DNA of 64,000 nucleotides from the NCBI RefSeq assembly GCF_949987515.2, contig NC_082688.1, forward strand, positions 105,875,893-105,939,892, in the 5' to 3' direction. The notes below the pieces were generated by a model, which saw only the letters and a list, made by a program, of their open reading frames with translations, searched no databases and had not been told where the DNA came from. The position numbers and the translations under genes are program-made. Positions within the stretch are counted from its first letter, which is position 1. Each line of letters opens with the position of its first letter. Source of the stretch: Delphinus delphis. Taxonomy: Eukaryota; Chordata; Mammalia; Artiodactyla; Delphinidae. Positions 46,150 through 58,360 of this stretch are shown here, in pieces.

Positions 46150-46640
46150 GGACTGTCTTGGTCAGCGTCCTGGCAGAAATACACTCAAGGTGGATAACTG
46201 GAGAAAGCTGAATGAAGGTACTATTTACAAATGTGTGGGCAGGATGATTAAAAGCAATCAGCAAGGGATAGTAGAGCCCCCAGGAACTAGCAACAACTTT
46301 ACTGCTCCTAGACCCAAAGGGGCAAGAGGAGGGAGCAATTAAGAGGCTGGAACTGGGGTTGTTGGAGAGGATCACCCTACAGGAATGTGCCCTTCAGTGC
46401 CCTTCAGGAGAGGAACATGGCCACTGCCAAATTCTGGCCTGGCAGGGAGAGACAGCCAGGGGAATACACTCCCAGCGAATCCTTATGCTGTCCAGTCACC
46501 CAGCAATGTCTCCCATTGGCCAAACCCAACTAGAAGCCACCAATCAAGGGAGCCCATTGATGCATAGTTGGTACAGCATATGAACAGGGTAGAGAAGAGT
46601 GGAGAGTGGTTCTGGAAGAGCAAACAATATCCAGCAGATG
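46150..46640. repeat. old interspersed repeat of uncertain class
   Basis: Wording such as 'tctcccattggccaaaccca', 'gagaagagtggagagtggtt' and 'aacaatatccagcagatg' is familiar as a mammal-wide interspersed repeat, but I cannot assign the family with confidence. Overlapping frames of 74-112 codons derive from it. Confidence 0.4.
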
Positions 46641-46964
46641 AACTTATTTGGTGCAAATGAAAATAACATTCAGCACCATTGATGGCTCTGCTCACAATTG
46701 ACACCATGAATTTGTTGTTGTACCAAATAGGAAGGAGATGGACTTTTCAGTGAGGAAGGTGAGCTTTCTCATCAATTGGAAGAGATTTACACTAAGACCT
46801 GTAATCTGCCTGTTGGTTTCTGACCCTAGCACTATGGAATGTGTACAGAGGGATAGTGACACAAAGGGTTAAGGACCCACCTCTCTATTTATAGCTCAGT
46901 CACACCAGAAATGCATCTACAACTTTTTGGTTGCTTATATGTTTTAGTCAGTACTACCTCAGGT

Positions 46965-47170
46965 CAGTTCAGTTCAATTCAATTAAATTCATTCCAAAAC
47001 ATTTGCTCGACATCTATAATTTCCTTGAAACCATGCTAGATCTGCTCAGGACACCAAAATGAGAAGGCATAGAACCTTTCTTCAGGGAGTTAGATTACAG
47101 TAGGAGAGATGATAATGTAAACAAATTATATAAATAAAGCTTGAGGAATATAAAACAGGACAGTAGAACT
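46965..47170 (-). repeat. L2 LINE fragment
   Basis: 'cattccaaaacatttgctcg' and 'aggagagatgataatgtaaa', antisense L2 terminus. Confidence 0.55.
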
Positions 47171-47503
47171 CTCTCGACTGATTTCTGCCTAAAAGACTCA
47201 CTGTATTAATTTATAAGGCTTCCTCTCTCTTAAACTATTGTGGCTGATGTACTGCTAGACTGAATGCTTTCAGTTGGGTGTCTGTCTTCATGGATCTGTA
47301 CACTTCCGTAATTTGTGTGCTTTACCAAGAGTCTGCTGTGTTTGTTCCCAAACTTTTTTATGACACTTGTGCTTGTTACTATGTTTATGCAATTTAATTA
47401 TGTATTAGGCAAACCAACAAAATATAAGTGCCAAAAAAGAAGGTTTAGTTTGCGTTAAAATTAAGTCAAACATTTTGGGAAAAGTTAATAAAAACTAGTC
47501 ACT

Positions 47504-48480
47504 CTAAAAAATGCCATTGAAATAGGTATGGGTAGGATAGCCCCTCATCTCCTGAACCTGGCAGCGAGGATGATCTTGACACAGATAAGTTTGTTGATGA
47601 TGAGCATGATTAAGATAGTATCTTCTTGGGTTTCTAGATTTTTCTGTGAGGTAGGAGTGGGCAGTGACATGAGGGGGTGGGGGCTTGGGGAGAGTGAAGA
47701 AGGTTTGAAATAGATAATGTAGACTGTGGGAGAGGGAGCTCATTGGAGACGTATGGAAAGGTGGCACTGGTGGTCCACCTGAGGCTGGAGACCATCGCAT
47801 TGTCCTGGCACCAACCTAAAGGACCGTGTGAGCTCCTCCAGCAGTGGCCGGGAGCTGGTGTAGAAGTGGAAAAATAGATGCTTTTAGCCATCCAGGTGTG
47901 GGGTCTTGTGGGGCAGTTGTGGCAGAAGTTTAAAGCGAAAAGATGGTTGGACGTCAGGGCAAAGAGTGATGTAAGCCTTTCGTTGGGAGGCGCCACCTTC
48001 TGGTAACTCTCGAAAATGACGAACACAAAGGCGTAGAGGAGGGGCACCTGCTCTGTGTTCTCTAGGCTTTTTAGGAGACATGGACTTATCCCTTGGGCAG
48101 CACACAGGTGTGTCTACAGGAAAGGGAATGAGCGTTGTTCAAAAACAGCTGGCCCACAGCTGTTAGCATGGCCAAACTGGGAGCGTCTGCGGTGTACCCA
48201 GCACACGGTTGGTGGTGGTGTAAACAAACACGTTAAGGGCAGGGTTATTGCCAGGATGTTAATGTACATGTTGAGCATATTAAGCACCTTCAGAGCCAAG
48301 ACAGCGTCGTGAAATGCTTGAAGGAAAATGACCAGAAAAAGAAGGAAACCCAAGAGAAAGATACCTGGGTTCAACTAAAGCACCAACCTCCTCCATCCAG
48401 AGAAGCACGGCTTGTGAGAACCAATGGAGAAGAGCCTGAACTGCTGCAACCTGTTCCTCATGAATGCCTAGCATGATAGG
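47504..48480 (-). pseudogene. degenerate coding-like stretch, unidentified
   Basis: On the minus strand several partly overlapping open frames follow each other (e.g. 48114-48374, 47634-48047, 47504-47800), shifting frame in between. Frame 48114-48374 holds a hydrophobic run ([20 protein letters not shown], then [17 protein letters not shown]) and frame 47634-48047 starts with a hydrophobic stretch (MPLLYAFVFVIFESYQ). The pattern suits a frameshifted retrocopy of a membrane protein, but I recognise no family, see no definite poly(A) tail and cannot exclude a chance GC-richer stretch. Confidence 0.25.
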
Positions 48481-50119
48481 TGTGCATTAAAAAAGACTCC
48501 TGATTGTTTTAAAAAAGTGATTTACAGGATGAATTGTGATGTATATGGTCTTCTTAGGAATGAAGTGGATCCAGAGGACACAGTGAGGCCAAGGGGATGG
48601 AAGTCTTGATGAGGTTAGAGAGCACGTGTAATGAGAGGGGACGTTCTGTGAGGCCGTGGTCTGAGGATGGTTCACTGGCGCTTGGGATTGCAGGGATGGA
48701 GGACTTCCCATGGTGTCGCTGGGGTGCCATGGGTGATGTAACTGAAGCAGTGGTGAAGGTCAGTGGAACTGAAGTCATCTAGGAACGTAGAGGCAAGGGA
48801 CTTACAATTTGTTCTTTGGAGACAATTGAGAGCACCTCAAATGATGCCAGGATTTGGGGGTGGAGGGGTGGATGGGGAAACAGTTGGCAAAGCCATTGAC
48901 AGTAGTGGGAGCAGTTCTGAGGAGGCCAGTAGGGAAGAGGTATGAACCCCAAAGCGTTTTTCACTAAGGAGGGGAATGATGGTTTCACACTTCTGATCTC
49001 TACGTGAAAAATCAGGTCTCTTCTTCTATAAGTGAAAAACTTATGCCTGTAACTGGGCAAGGTATCTGCTCCCCTTTGAGCAGGCATCGGCCTGATATAT
49101 GCGTGCATCTTAACAGAAAATCTGGAAGTGACTTTCAAGCCATATTTGGAACTAAGACTCACTTCTTGCTCCTGTGATTCTACTTTGATATTAAATAAGT
49201 TTTCCTTTATAAGACATCAGTCAGTAAATAGAACAGAATGTATGGTTAAATAATTAAAATTACTTTCATCATTACAATTGTAATATGCCTTGCCATTTCA
49301 AACCAAATATCCACTTATCACTCCTGAAATTTTGCAAGAAATCTATTATTCAAGGGTGCAGAGATGATTTTTTTGGTTGAGTTAAACATTTTTATGGATT
49401 AGATATGAATTCAGTAAAAATAATTGAATTAAATTGGATGGCATGAATAATTCATGACGTGTAATTTCACATCAGTTCTAGCGTAAAAATAAGGCTCTTG
49501 GTTTATGTGCTGGGAAAATGTATTTTATTATTTAGAAAGGTAGTGAACATTTATTATTTTGGAAGATAATTCACTTTATGATTAAATAGAGATATTAAAT
49601 TGTAAGATTGAAAGAAAGCATACAATTCGAACTGAGGCTTTGATGCAAGTCACCACTTCCATCTACTTGATGAACCACTAGTTGCTATGTCTTGGTTGTT
49701 AGTGATTTCAGAAGATCTGCCTCCATAGCCTTCTAGATCTTAAGGATAAGTCCAGTAATCATGCCAGAACATTCTAGGGAGTGTAGAGGCTGCCAGGTGT
49801 TTCCTTTGAAGAGCAGAGCACAGCTTTCTGGCTAGGTCTGTCTTCTGGGGCTGGACCCTCAGACCCTTGACTACATGGGAGACGTCCCTCTCCTTCGTCC
49901 TGCTTCCCTAGGTGCTGGCTGAGCACCTCTCCTTTTCTGGTTACACTTTAAATCCTTGCCAGGGGAGAGCATGCAGTTGGGCTGGCTCCACTGGGCTGGC
50001 TCCTGCTGTGGGTAGAGAGCTGGCCTTTTGCAATTTGAATCTGGTACTGCTTGGGGACAGCTTGTTAGAAAACCTGACTGTGAGAACCGTCATTCCCCTT
50101 AACGCGGAAAGTCATTAGT
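48481..50119. other. no recognised feature
   Basis: 48500-48960 is G-rich and may be an old repeat. A 127-codon minus frame (48779-49162) has no domain. 49190-49720 is AT-rich and unremarkable. Confidence 0.4.
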
Positions 50120-50650
50120 TAACGGCATCACTCATTCATTCAAACACATTTGCTGTGTGCGTACTCTGTGTGTAGCCCAGGATACTGGGACATCTGGGTG
50201 AACAAAGCTTGGGGAGTTCCTCGTAGGGTCGGACGGGGTTGTATTGTGGGGCTGGGGGCCAGGAGTAGGGAGGCATGGATCGAAGTTTCAATAGAAAAGT
50301 GAACCTGGATAGTCCAGCACTTGGCCTGAGCCTTGAAGGGGAGTAAGGAGTTAGCTAAGAAGAAGGAGAAGCGAGCGAAGTGGGGGCATCCCAGGAGTGG
50401 GAATAACCTGCACAGTGGTACCGGGGAGAGAGGGGATCGGTCTGGACCTGCTGGTGGTTGCTGGAGGGAAGTAGCCCGGGGCGGGGTGGGGTGTGGTGGG
50501 AGACGAGGCTGGAGAACTTCAGGGCCGGATCATGAAGGACCTCAGCTACCAGGCTAACGAGCTTGAACTTGGTTCTGAAGTCCAAGGGGGAGCCATTGAG
50601 TGACATGGAACGATAGATACATTCTGTGGGCTTCACAGTCATCTGAAAGA
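50120..50650 (-). repeat. long L2 LINE fragment
   Basis: Antisense L2 from its terminus ('catttgctgtgtgcgtactc', 'tgggtgaacaaagc') through to 'gccggatcatgaaggacctc' and 'agtccaagggggagccattg'. About 530 bases, among the longest L2s here. Overlapping frames are artefacts. Confidence 0.8.
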
Positions 50651-51613
50651 CTCTAATGATAAAGTTCTTCCTCCTAAACATTTTTGTCTGTTCAAAACAG
50701 ACAGTTGGTCCACAAGGTATTATATTTTATAATAGACGATGCAGTATCTGCCATGATTTAATGATGACCAGATGTTCATTCCCAGAAACTGATACCAATA
50801 CGTGTCATTATTTATAGCAATGTCCCATCCTCTATTAGGTTACTAGAGCTTTTTGGCCATTTTTATAGTAAGACAGCCATTATCTCCTTCAGAAGGCCTT
50901 TGCCACAACTTGTATGATTTGAGATTAATCAAAGGGTCTGGTTTCCTACAGAACTTGGCCAAATTTGGAGGAAGCCTCTGTATTTATATATCTTTAAAAG
51001 GAAAATCCTAGAAATCATGCTACTTCCATACTAAGAGGACTATCCCCTACATAGGAATCCCAGGTTCCTGTAATTAATAAATTAACAAATACTGCTGTGA
51101 GTGGAGCTGTGTCTTAGGTCGAAGTTGCTGAAGCCAGACAAAACAGAGGAAGATGGCAGACAGAATGGGCTCCATTGCCCAGTGTTTTAGTCACTTTTTC
51201 TTTTTTAAATAACTACATTGTTTTTGTTAAATGATGCATGCTTACTCTGAATGAAGTCAGATAGCACCCCAAAATGCAAAGAAAGTAAAAATCCCTGAAA
51301 AATCCAGTCGCTAGAGATAAGCACAGATGACATGTTGGTGAATGTGACTCCCAGACATTGACCTAGGATTCATAGTGTTCTTAGTCGCTCACAGTTTGTA
51401 AATCCCAGAGTGCTTTGTCCCCTCTGTAGAATATCCATTGTGATTTTCTAGATTTTTTTTTTTTTAACTCCTCAACTTCAAAATGGAAAACTATTTTCCA
51501 TTTTGTTTCTTCTCTTTACAGTGCTTGGCTTGTTTTATAAACAAAGAAATAATACACACACACAGTATGATGACAGGGAAGGATAAACAGAATTGTTTGT
51601 AATTATCCTTGAT
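50651..51613. other. no secure feature
   Basis: 51185-51360 may contain a decayed interspersed repeat ('cagtcgctagagataagcac'); unassigned. Confidence 0.4.
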
Positions 51614-51630
51614 TTGGATAACCACTTTTT

Positions 51631-51958
51631 AAAATTTATTTGTTTAATTTATTTATTTTTGGCTGTGTTGGGTCTTCGTTGCTGCGCGCAGGCTTTCTTT
51701 AGTTGCGGCGAACGGGGGCTACTCTTCGTTGAGGTGCACGGGCTTCTCATTGTGGTGGCTTCTCTTGTTGCGGAGCATGGGCTCTAGGCGCGCGGGCTTC
51801 AGTAGTTGTGGCTCGCGGGCTCTAGAGCGCAGGCTCAGTAGCTGTGGCACACAGGCTTAGTTGCTCTGCGGCATGTGGGATCTTCCCGGACCAGGGCTTG
51901 AACCCGTGTCCCCTGAATTGTCAGGCGGATTCTTAACCACTGTGCCACCAGGGAAGCC
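51631..51958 (-). mobile_element. full-length CHR SINE nested in an L1 target duplication
   Basis: Minus-strand head 'ggggcttccctggtggcaca', complete 'ggctgtgttgggtcttcgtt' body with two 'gtagttgt/gtagctgt' sub-units, left tail of TTTA repeats. Flanks 'aaccacttttt' (51620-51630) and 'aacccactttttt' (51959-51971) look like its target duplication with a small deletion on the left. Confidence 0.93.
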
Positions 51959-51971
51959 CCAACCCACTTTT

Positions 51972-52378
51972 TTTATTGTGGTTAAATATACATAATATAA
52001 AATTTACTGTTTAAAACATTTTAAGTGTACAGTTCAGTGGCACTAAGTATGTTCACAGTGTTGTACAGCCATCACCACTATCCATTTCTAGAACCTTTTC
52101 ATCATCCCAAGTAGAAACTATGGCCATGAAACAATAACTCCCCATTTCCCCCTCCCCTGAGCCCCTGGTAACCTCTGTGTTACTTTCTCTCTCTATGAAT
52201 TTGCCTATTCTAAGTCAAATAGGCAAATAAGAATCAGTGTTTGTAAGTGGAATCATGCAGTGTTTGTCCTTTTGTTTTATTTCATTTAGCATAATGTCTT
52301 CAAGGTTTACCCATGTTGTAGGATGTAACAGAATTTTATTCTGAGTAATATTCCTTTGTATGTATATACCACATTTCA
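51972..52378 (-). mobile_element. L1 LINE 3' end
   Basis: Antisense L1 3' UTR: 'attgtggttaaatatacata', 'gagcccctggtaacctctgt', 'tagcataatgtcttcaaggt', truncated after 'ccacatttcatt'. Its target duplication is about 20 bases: 'ggataaccaacccacttttt' at 52381-52400 matches the sequence split by the SINE to the left. Confidence 0.88.
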
Positions 52379-52400
52379 TTGGATAACCAACCCACTTTTT

Positions 52401-53429
52401 GAATTTGGTTTAGAGTTCATGCTTGTGCTTAGTGGACCTTTACCAGGGTAAATTTGTTTCACAAGAGTAGATGTAACTAGATGTCTCCTGGAAGGCATGG
52501 CCAGAGGGTGATATATTAAATGCTATTCTTAGGGAGCCTTCCTGAAGCTTACTATTTAGCATTAAAACAATCAATGCAAATTTGATACTGGGTTTGAGGA
52601 CACTTGTTATATTTATTGGTAAAAGAGAATTGAGTAAATTAGCAAGTATTTTAGCTAACTTGATTAAAATTCAAAAGGTTGGTGTTAAGTAGAAGAAATA
52701 CATAATTTAAAAATGTCAGAGTTAGAAATTCATATATGAAAACTGAATGTTATTATCTTTATGGTGCTATAGAAATTCAAATCTTACTTAATGTCAGATT
52801 TCTTTAAATCCATTTAATCCATTCAGGAGGAATGGATTTTTATTGCCCACACGTGGAATGATTTCTCTTTGCATGAGGGCATGCTGCTAGCCTAATCTTT
52901 TCATCTAGGGCAGTGTCCCTCAAACTGGAGGGAGTCATGGACCCTTCAGTGGACCGAGGTGCGGTGGGGAAGAGGAGGACAGCAGATACATTCTTCCTCT
53001 TGATGCATTCTTCAGGAGATCTTTGAGGAATTTCTATTTTAATTCCAACGATAGTAAAACCTTAACATAAACGTATTCAGGATCATGTGGCATTACTGGA
53101 TTTGCCATTTCCGATTTTTACTATCTTTTCGTATATCCATCCGTGACTCGTAGTAATTTATAATTCTTCTGAGGCATAGCTCTTGAGGCTGGTGTGGTTC
53201 CCTTAGCTAGTAGCTGAGCCTTGAAAACTCAGCATTCACCTCTCGGCTTGGCTTTGTTGTCTGTACAAGTACATTTTATGAGGGAAATTCCGCCTCTGGT
53301 GATATTCCAAATTTAGGTCAGTCTCCAGAATGCGAAGGGGTTACTGTATCTTTTTCCTTTAGACGGTGCTAAAGACCCGCTGGAAAGTTCTTTGCTCTCC
53401 AACTCTTCCTGTTTATCAGAGGTACTGTT
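52401..53429. other. no secure feature
   Basis: The block 52908-53060 begins 'agtgtccctcaaactggagg' and may be a decayed hAT element; otherwise unique. Confidence 0.4.
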
Positions 53430-53500
53430 CACCACCTCATTTATTCATCCAGCAAATATTTATTAAATGTTTCCTATGCAATGGACATGTTGTAACAAAT
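53430..53500 (-). repeat. L2 LINE terminus
   Basis: 'catttattcatccagcaaat' followed by 'attaaatgtttcctatgcaa', antisense L2. Confidence 0.55.
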
Positions 53501-54212
53501 CAAATCAAAAGCTTGTTATGTTAATTATATTTATGTTTTTCCAGGACAGGAGTTGAGCAAGACATTCAGGGCTCCTTGGTAAACTTCCATATGCCTTTAC
53601 TGTCAGCCCTTCTTAGGCAGCAACAATGTATTATGTGCGCTTTTTCTAAGTCTTAATTTTCTCATTAGTTTGCAGGTGCCTTCCACACCCCCAGGGGGAG
53701 AAGACTGCATTGTAACATCCCAGTTCTGTTCTGTGCAACCAGAGGGGCTTTGTGGCTAATTGGCGGGTTCCATCAACCAGAACGTCCTGTGCTTCTAGAT
53801 TCTGGCTGCCTGAGGCTGTACCTGTAAACAGACAGTCAGGCACGAATTTGCTGCAGGTTCTTTCCTGCCATGGACACGCCTTGGCGTTACCGTTACTGTC
53901 GTTGTTTTAGCGTGATGCTGGCTTGGCATGGCATGGTGGAGGCAGAGGTGTAGAGGGCAGCCAGCACGGCTTTGGCGTGAACAGGTTGCCTCTCCGGGGA
54001 ACACTTACTTGGCCTTAAAAGAATTAAAATATATGTCTTTCACGGTTGTTGAGAAAATTAAAGGAAATAATGTATGTGTAAAATGATGAGGTGAAGAAAT
54101 GGCTGTGGCAATAACTCAGAACAATCATTTCCCTTTGTTTGCCCGCAAGCCATTGCCTGTTCCCCCGCCTTGAGCACCAGGGAGCAGGACTTGGAGGAGG
54201 AGAGGGAGAAAG
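53501..54212. other. no recognised feature
   Basis: Unique-looking, fairly GC-balanced sequence with no supported gene. Confidence 0.45.
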
Positions 54213-54371
54213 ACCAGCTGTGGCTCGTAGGCTCTACAGCACAGGCTCAGTAGTTGTGGCGCATGGGCTTAGTTGCTCCGCGGCACGTGGGATCTTCCTG
54301 GACCAGGGATCGAACCCGTGTCTCCTGCATTGGCAGGCGGATTCTTAACCACTGCGCCATGAGGGAAGCCC
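54213..54371 (-). mobile_element. CHR SINE lacking its 3' half and tail
   Basis: Minus-strand head 'gggcttccctcatggcgcag' is intact, but the element stops abruptly after the two sub-units at 54213 with no AT-rich tail and no target duplication. Loss of the 3' end rather than the 5' end is unusual for a retroposon. Confidence 0.9.
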
Positions 54372-54829
54372 AGTTGAGATTTTTATAATAGAATTAGAAC
54401 ACAGAATTCACTGGGTAGGGCTGTGCACATCGGAAGGGGTAGAAGTGCCGTTATTTGGAGATTTTAGGTTTTTCTCCCACCGTGCCCCCATTTTTCAGTC
54501 CCAAAGCTCAAGAAAAGCAAAGACACTGGCTATTGGAAAAAATAAAGACCCTCTGTATTTGTAAATGGCAGAGTTGAATCTGTGTCCATACCTGCCCTTA
54601 CCTGTGAAGGCAGCGCACACCTGGCTAGCTCACAGTCACCGGTGACAAATGTCCATTCCACTCTCCACATCTCCCTTTTCTTTATTTCGTTATCTCGCTA
54701 GTGATCCATGCATATGTGTAACCCATGACGTAGAATATGTAGTTGCAATGTGGATTGTAAAGCATGTGTATCCCCATTGGTCCATGCCCCAGCAGCACTC
54801 ACCTCCCTCAGGAGAAGCCAGGTGATGGG
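54372..54829. other. no recognised feature
   Basis: Unique-looking sequence. Confidence 0.45.
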
Positions 54830-55000
54830 AATGTTGGGGGGTGCCTTTCTGGTCATCACAATGCCCGGGGATGGCTACTGACATTATCGGGGATGCAGGA
54901 CATTCAGCAGAGGGCACGACAGCCCCCTGCACGAGAGAACCATCCTGCCCGAAATGCCACAGCACACCCTCTGAAAAACACTGTGGGTTTACAGTGTGGG
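54815..55000 (+). repeat. MER5A-like hAT element
   Basis: 'gatgcaggacattcagcaga', 'gcacgacagccccctgcacg' and the end 'cctctgaaaaacactgtg' match the MER5A layout in plus orientation. Confidence 0.65.
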
Positions 55001-55869
55001 AAGACTCCTCAGCCACTCTGTGAACTAGAGACTGTTTATAATTCTATCACAAAGGATAACACATTTTCAGGGGAAGTGAGAGAGCCTATGCCTCGACTGA
55101 TGTATTACTTGGGTGACAATAGTGACTACATCTTAATCTCTGCTGTGAAATTCTAGAGCTGTTAATTCTGACCTGTATGGTCAGATTTCAGATTTTAGGG
55201 TATTGCTCTCACTGTTCTGTTAATATAGATATGGGTGAAATAAGGGTTGTTGCTGTTTGGATTTTTCCCCCCAGACGTTCTTTCATTGGGAAGCCATTAG
55301 ATAAAAATTGGGTAGGCTTTGTGGACAAGGCATTTGACCAGAAAAATAATCTTAGCGTCACCGTGAACACATACAGAGATGGCACACACAAAGAAACTTC
55401 GGAAGGCTCTTTTGATATGACATAGGGAAACCGACAGTGCCAATAATAGCACAGGCCTATATCTCTCACAGTGCTTTTGAAGGCAGAGAAAGCAAATGAC
55501 AATTCCAGCAGTAGCTAAGATATATTTTCGCTGGAAAGGAAGTGGCATTCTTATAGGAGTCCAGGAAATTGTCTTTGAGCTTTTGAAGGCACACAGAAAG
55601 CTAATGACACCTCAGAGGAATAGCGTTCTCAGGTTTTAGATGCCACAGATGCCAGCGATGCTAAAGCCAGAATATAAAACCTTTCTTATAGGGCCTTTAA
55701 GAATCCTCAGTGTGCTTTTATTAGCAGGCTGAGTGTGTATATAGAAATGTTAATGGTCTGTGGAGCAAACTCAGCTTGTTTTTGCAAACTACAGAACTAT
55801 AAGAGTTATCCAAAAGGACACCCATTCTCCTTCCTTCCTTTGTTCCTTTGTTTCTTATTTGGTTCTTTC
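55001..55869. other. no recognised feature
   Basis: Frames of 80-97 codons on both strands at 55170-55550 lack family resemblance. Confidence 0.45.
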
Positions 55870-56350
55870 TCTATATAATAATAGAGCACCTATCATGTGC
55901 TGGGTGCTGTGGATACAAAGGTGAATCCAACGTGGATTTGTCTCTGCAGAAGCTTGCCATCTAATATGGGAGAAATATGTGTGTTAATATCTACCATGCA
56001 AGGTAGAAGGCGATAATGATGCAAATAAAGCGCGAATTAAATGGAAGTTTAACCACAGAAGAAATACTTCTGGCTGATAGGATCAAAGAAAGTGACAGAG
56101 AGGCAAGAGTGGAAATGGTATTCAACTGTTTTCAGGCATACATAGGATTTGGGCAGGTAGCAGTTAGCTCGCAGGGAGAAAGAAGAGGGTGTTGTAAGGG
56201 AGGGCACCCCAACTGGTGGAAGACCACTGCAGAGGTTTGGGCAGGCGTGGTGTGAAATGGGCGGCAGCTAAAGGTTAGGAGGGTCCTGGCATATACTTCT
56301 GACCATTCAGAGGAGGAGCCTGTATTTGCTTTTATTAATGAATGATTTGG
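55870..56350 (-). repeat. long L2 LINE fragment
   Basis: 'atcatgtgctgggtgctgtg', 'gcagaagcttgccatctaat', then antisense L2 ORF2-side wording to 'gaggaggagcctgtatttgc'. About 480 bases, diverged. Confidence 0.65.
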
Positions 56351-56351
56351 A

Positions 56352-56455
56352 GTTCTGGTTCTCACATTTTGATGTGCCATAGAAATTCCTATGGAACTTG
56401 TTAAAAATTCCAGTGCCCCTGGGTCCCTCTGCACCTCACCGCTTAGAAGAGCTCA
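56352..56455. repeat. hAT-type fragment (MER20/MER5 kind)
   Basis: 'ggttctcacattttgatgtg' followed by 'atggaacttgttaaaaattc' and 'ccagtgcccctgggtccct' is the usual hAT-Charlie short-element wording. Confidence 0.55.
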
Positions 56456-57374
56456 GGGATCCTGCCATCCCTCCTGCCGTGGCCAGCGTGGGCCCCGCAG
56501 CCAGCCACTGGAGCCTCTTGCTGTGTGTGTCACCGAGCTGGGACACAGCGCTGGGAGCTGCCAGAGCAGGACGGAAGTGGAAATTACTTTTTTAAGAAGT
56601 GTAATCCCCCAGTCTCCTCTTAAGCAATTACAATAACGTCTCATATTTTATTTCATTTTCTTTTAATGGAAAAACCAGTTATACTAAATGAAAGCAAATG
56701 ACTGGTAAAGAAGATCTGAATGATGCTTATAAGCCTTTTATATGATTTTTTTTATTGAGGTTTTTGGTCTCCTAATTGATGAATAAAGGGAAGATGGGGA
56801 ACACTGGCATGTGTTATGTTCTATCAGGGTTCAGAGAGAGTGAAATTATTCCCACCTTGCCAGTAAAATTCTCAAGGTTGATTGCTGTTTTTAATTTATC
56901 TGAGCGGTGCTTTTCAGTGAAGTGACATTGGTCCTGATCATTCTGTAAGTAGGGAATTTTACCTGAGGAAGCGAAGTCTCCTTCTTCACAAATAAATCTG
57001 GGCTTTCAGATTGCTTATTTGATGCCAGTGATGGCAGATGATGTTCCACTGCAGTCCTCCCAGGCCACTGTCTGATATTTTTGTCAGTGGGTACCCTGCA
57101 GCATCTTTGGCCCTAATTGGGCCTCTTGCCCCCAAGCCCAGGGTGTGGCGGTCACGGTGTATGTTGTGTGACCCACCCGAGTATGGAGAGCATTCTGCCA
57201 ACCAATGAGCCCTGCACTCATGTCTGAAACACCTGAGGGCTGCTGTTCCAATAGCTTGAGTTAGAAATTCTCCGCTGCTCAGCCCGTTTCAGCCCACCTC
57301 GCCCTGCTGACACGTCCAGACAAGGCACTTCCCTGTACATTTAAAAGCCCAACCACAATCCTGTGAGTATGTAA
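56456..57374. other. no recognised feature
   Basis: Unique-looking sequence; GC-rich to 56570, then AT-rich. Confidence 0.45.
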
Positions 57375-57530
57375 TAGTAATAAGCATACTACTTACTGTT
57401 TACCGAGTGCCTGTTGTTTGTCACAGACTGTGCTAGGGTCAGAAAGGTTAAATGGTTTGCCCAGAGTCAGAAAGTAAATAGGTGGCAGAGTCAGTCCACT
57501 AAGACATGGCTTTTGACTCTCAGTCTGGAT
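57375..57530 (-). repeat. MIR SINE
   Basis: 'tactgtttaccgagtgcctg' and 'ttgcccagagtcagaaagta', antisense MIR. Confidence 0.75.
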
Positions 57531-57859
57531 GAATCCCACACTTAGGGGAATGAGGCCTTGGCCATTTACTGTCTGCCACGTGGGCTAGGATGCTGGGAGT
57601 CTCCACAGCAGGCCTGGCCTCACCTAAATTGTACTTTACTCATAACAGGAGAAATGTGGGATCCTGCCTTGGAGCTGAATCCTACAGGAGTGCTATTTCA
57701 AAGCGTAGAGCCGTCCAGCTCTCAGGGGAGCAAAGCCATAGTGGCTGTTTATATTCTGAGAAGATACCCATGATCCCTGGGTCAGCAAGACCTACGCTTT
57801 GAATCCTGTTTTTCACGGACTGTGTGGGGAGGGGGCGAGGGTGGTCGGAGGGGAGGGAA

Positions 57860-57975
57860 TTACTGTTGATTGAGCACCAGCTCCCTGGGGCCAAGTGCTA
57901 TACATTCCGACCTGGCTCAGCATGGCCTCACGACCACTGTATAAGATTTGCAGTATTCATACGTTTTAGAAATGA
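57860..57975 (-). repeat. MIR SINE
   Basis: 'gttgattgagcaccagctcc' and 'caagtgctatacattccgac', antisense MIR, ending at 'agaaatgagcc'. Confidence 0.6.
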
Positions 57976-58147
57976 GCCCTGGCTTCTGGGCTCCCCACTC
58001 AGGGAGGCGCTTCACTTGGTCCACAGCCAGGCCCTGCTTTGCTTGCTCTGGTACTTCAGTGCCAAGGTCCTGGCCACGGGCATGACTGGGTCCTAGAGTT
58101 CTCCCCTCTGACCCTCCAGGAAAGATGTGTTAGAGACACACTGTACC

Positions 58148-58360
58148 AGGGTCAACCGGCCTAGGTTCAGACCTGGGCTTCACTGTTTACTAACCATTCG
58201 GCCCTGAACCTATGCAAACCTTAGTTTTATTATATCTAAAGGAGGAAAAAATACCTAAGTTATAGGATTATCATTAGGCTTCAGTGAGAAAATTGATATG
58301 AAGTAGGATGCCCATGGTCTGGCGGGTGGTGAGCGCTCAAGAGATGGTGATGGCTGTTAT
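58148..58360 (+). repeat. MIR SINE
   Basis: 'ggttcagacctgggcttcac', 'gtgagcgctcaagagatggt', plus orientation. Confidence 0.75.

Noticed and set aside
48779..49162. 127-codon minus ORF
   Set aside because: No domain, and it lies in a G-rich stretch that looks like old repeat; not clearly continuous with the degenerate block at 47504-48480.
50440..50510. GC-rich stretch as a CpG island promoter
   Set aside because: Short, few CpGs, and it lies inside a long antisense L2.
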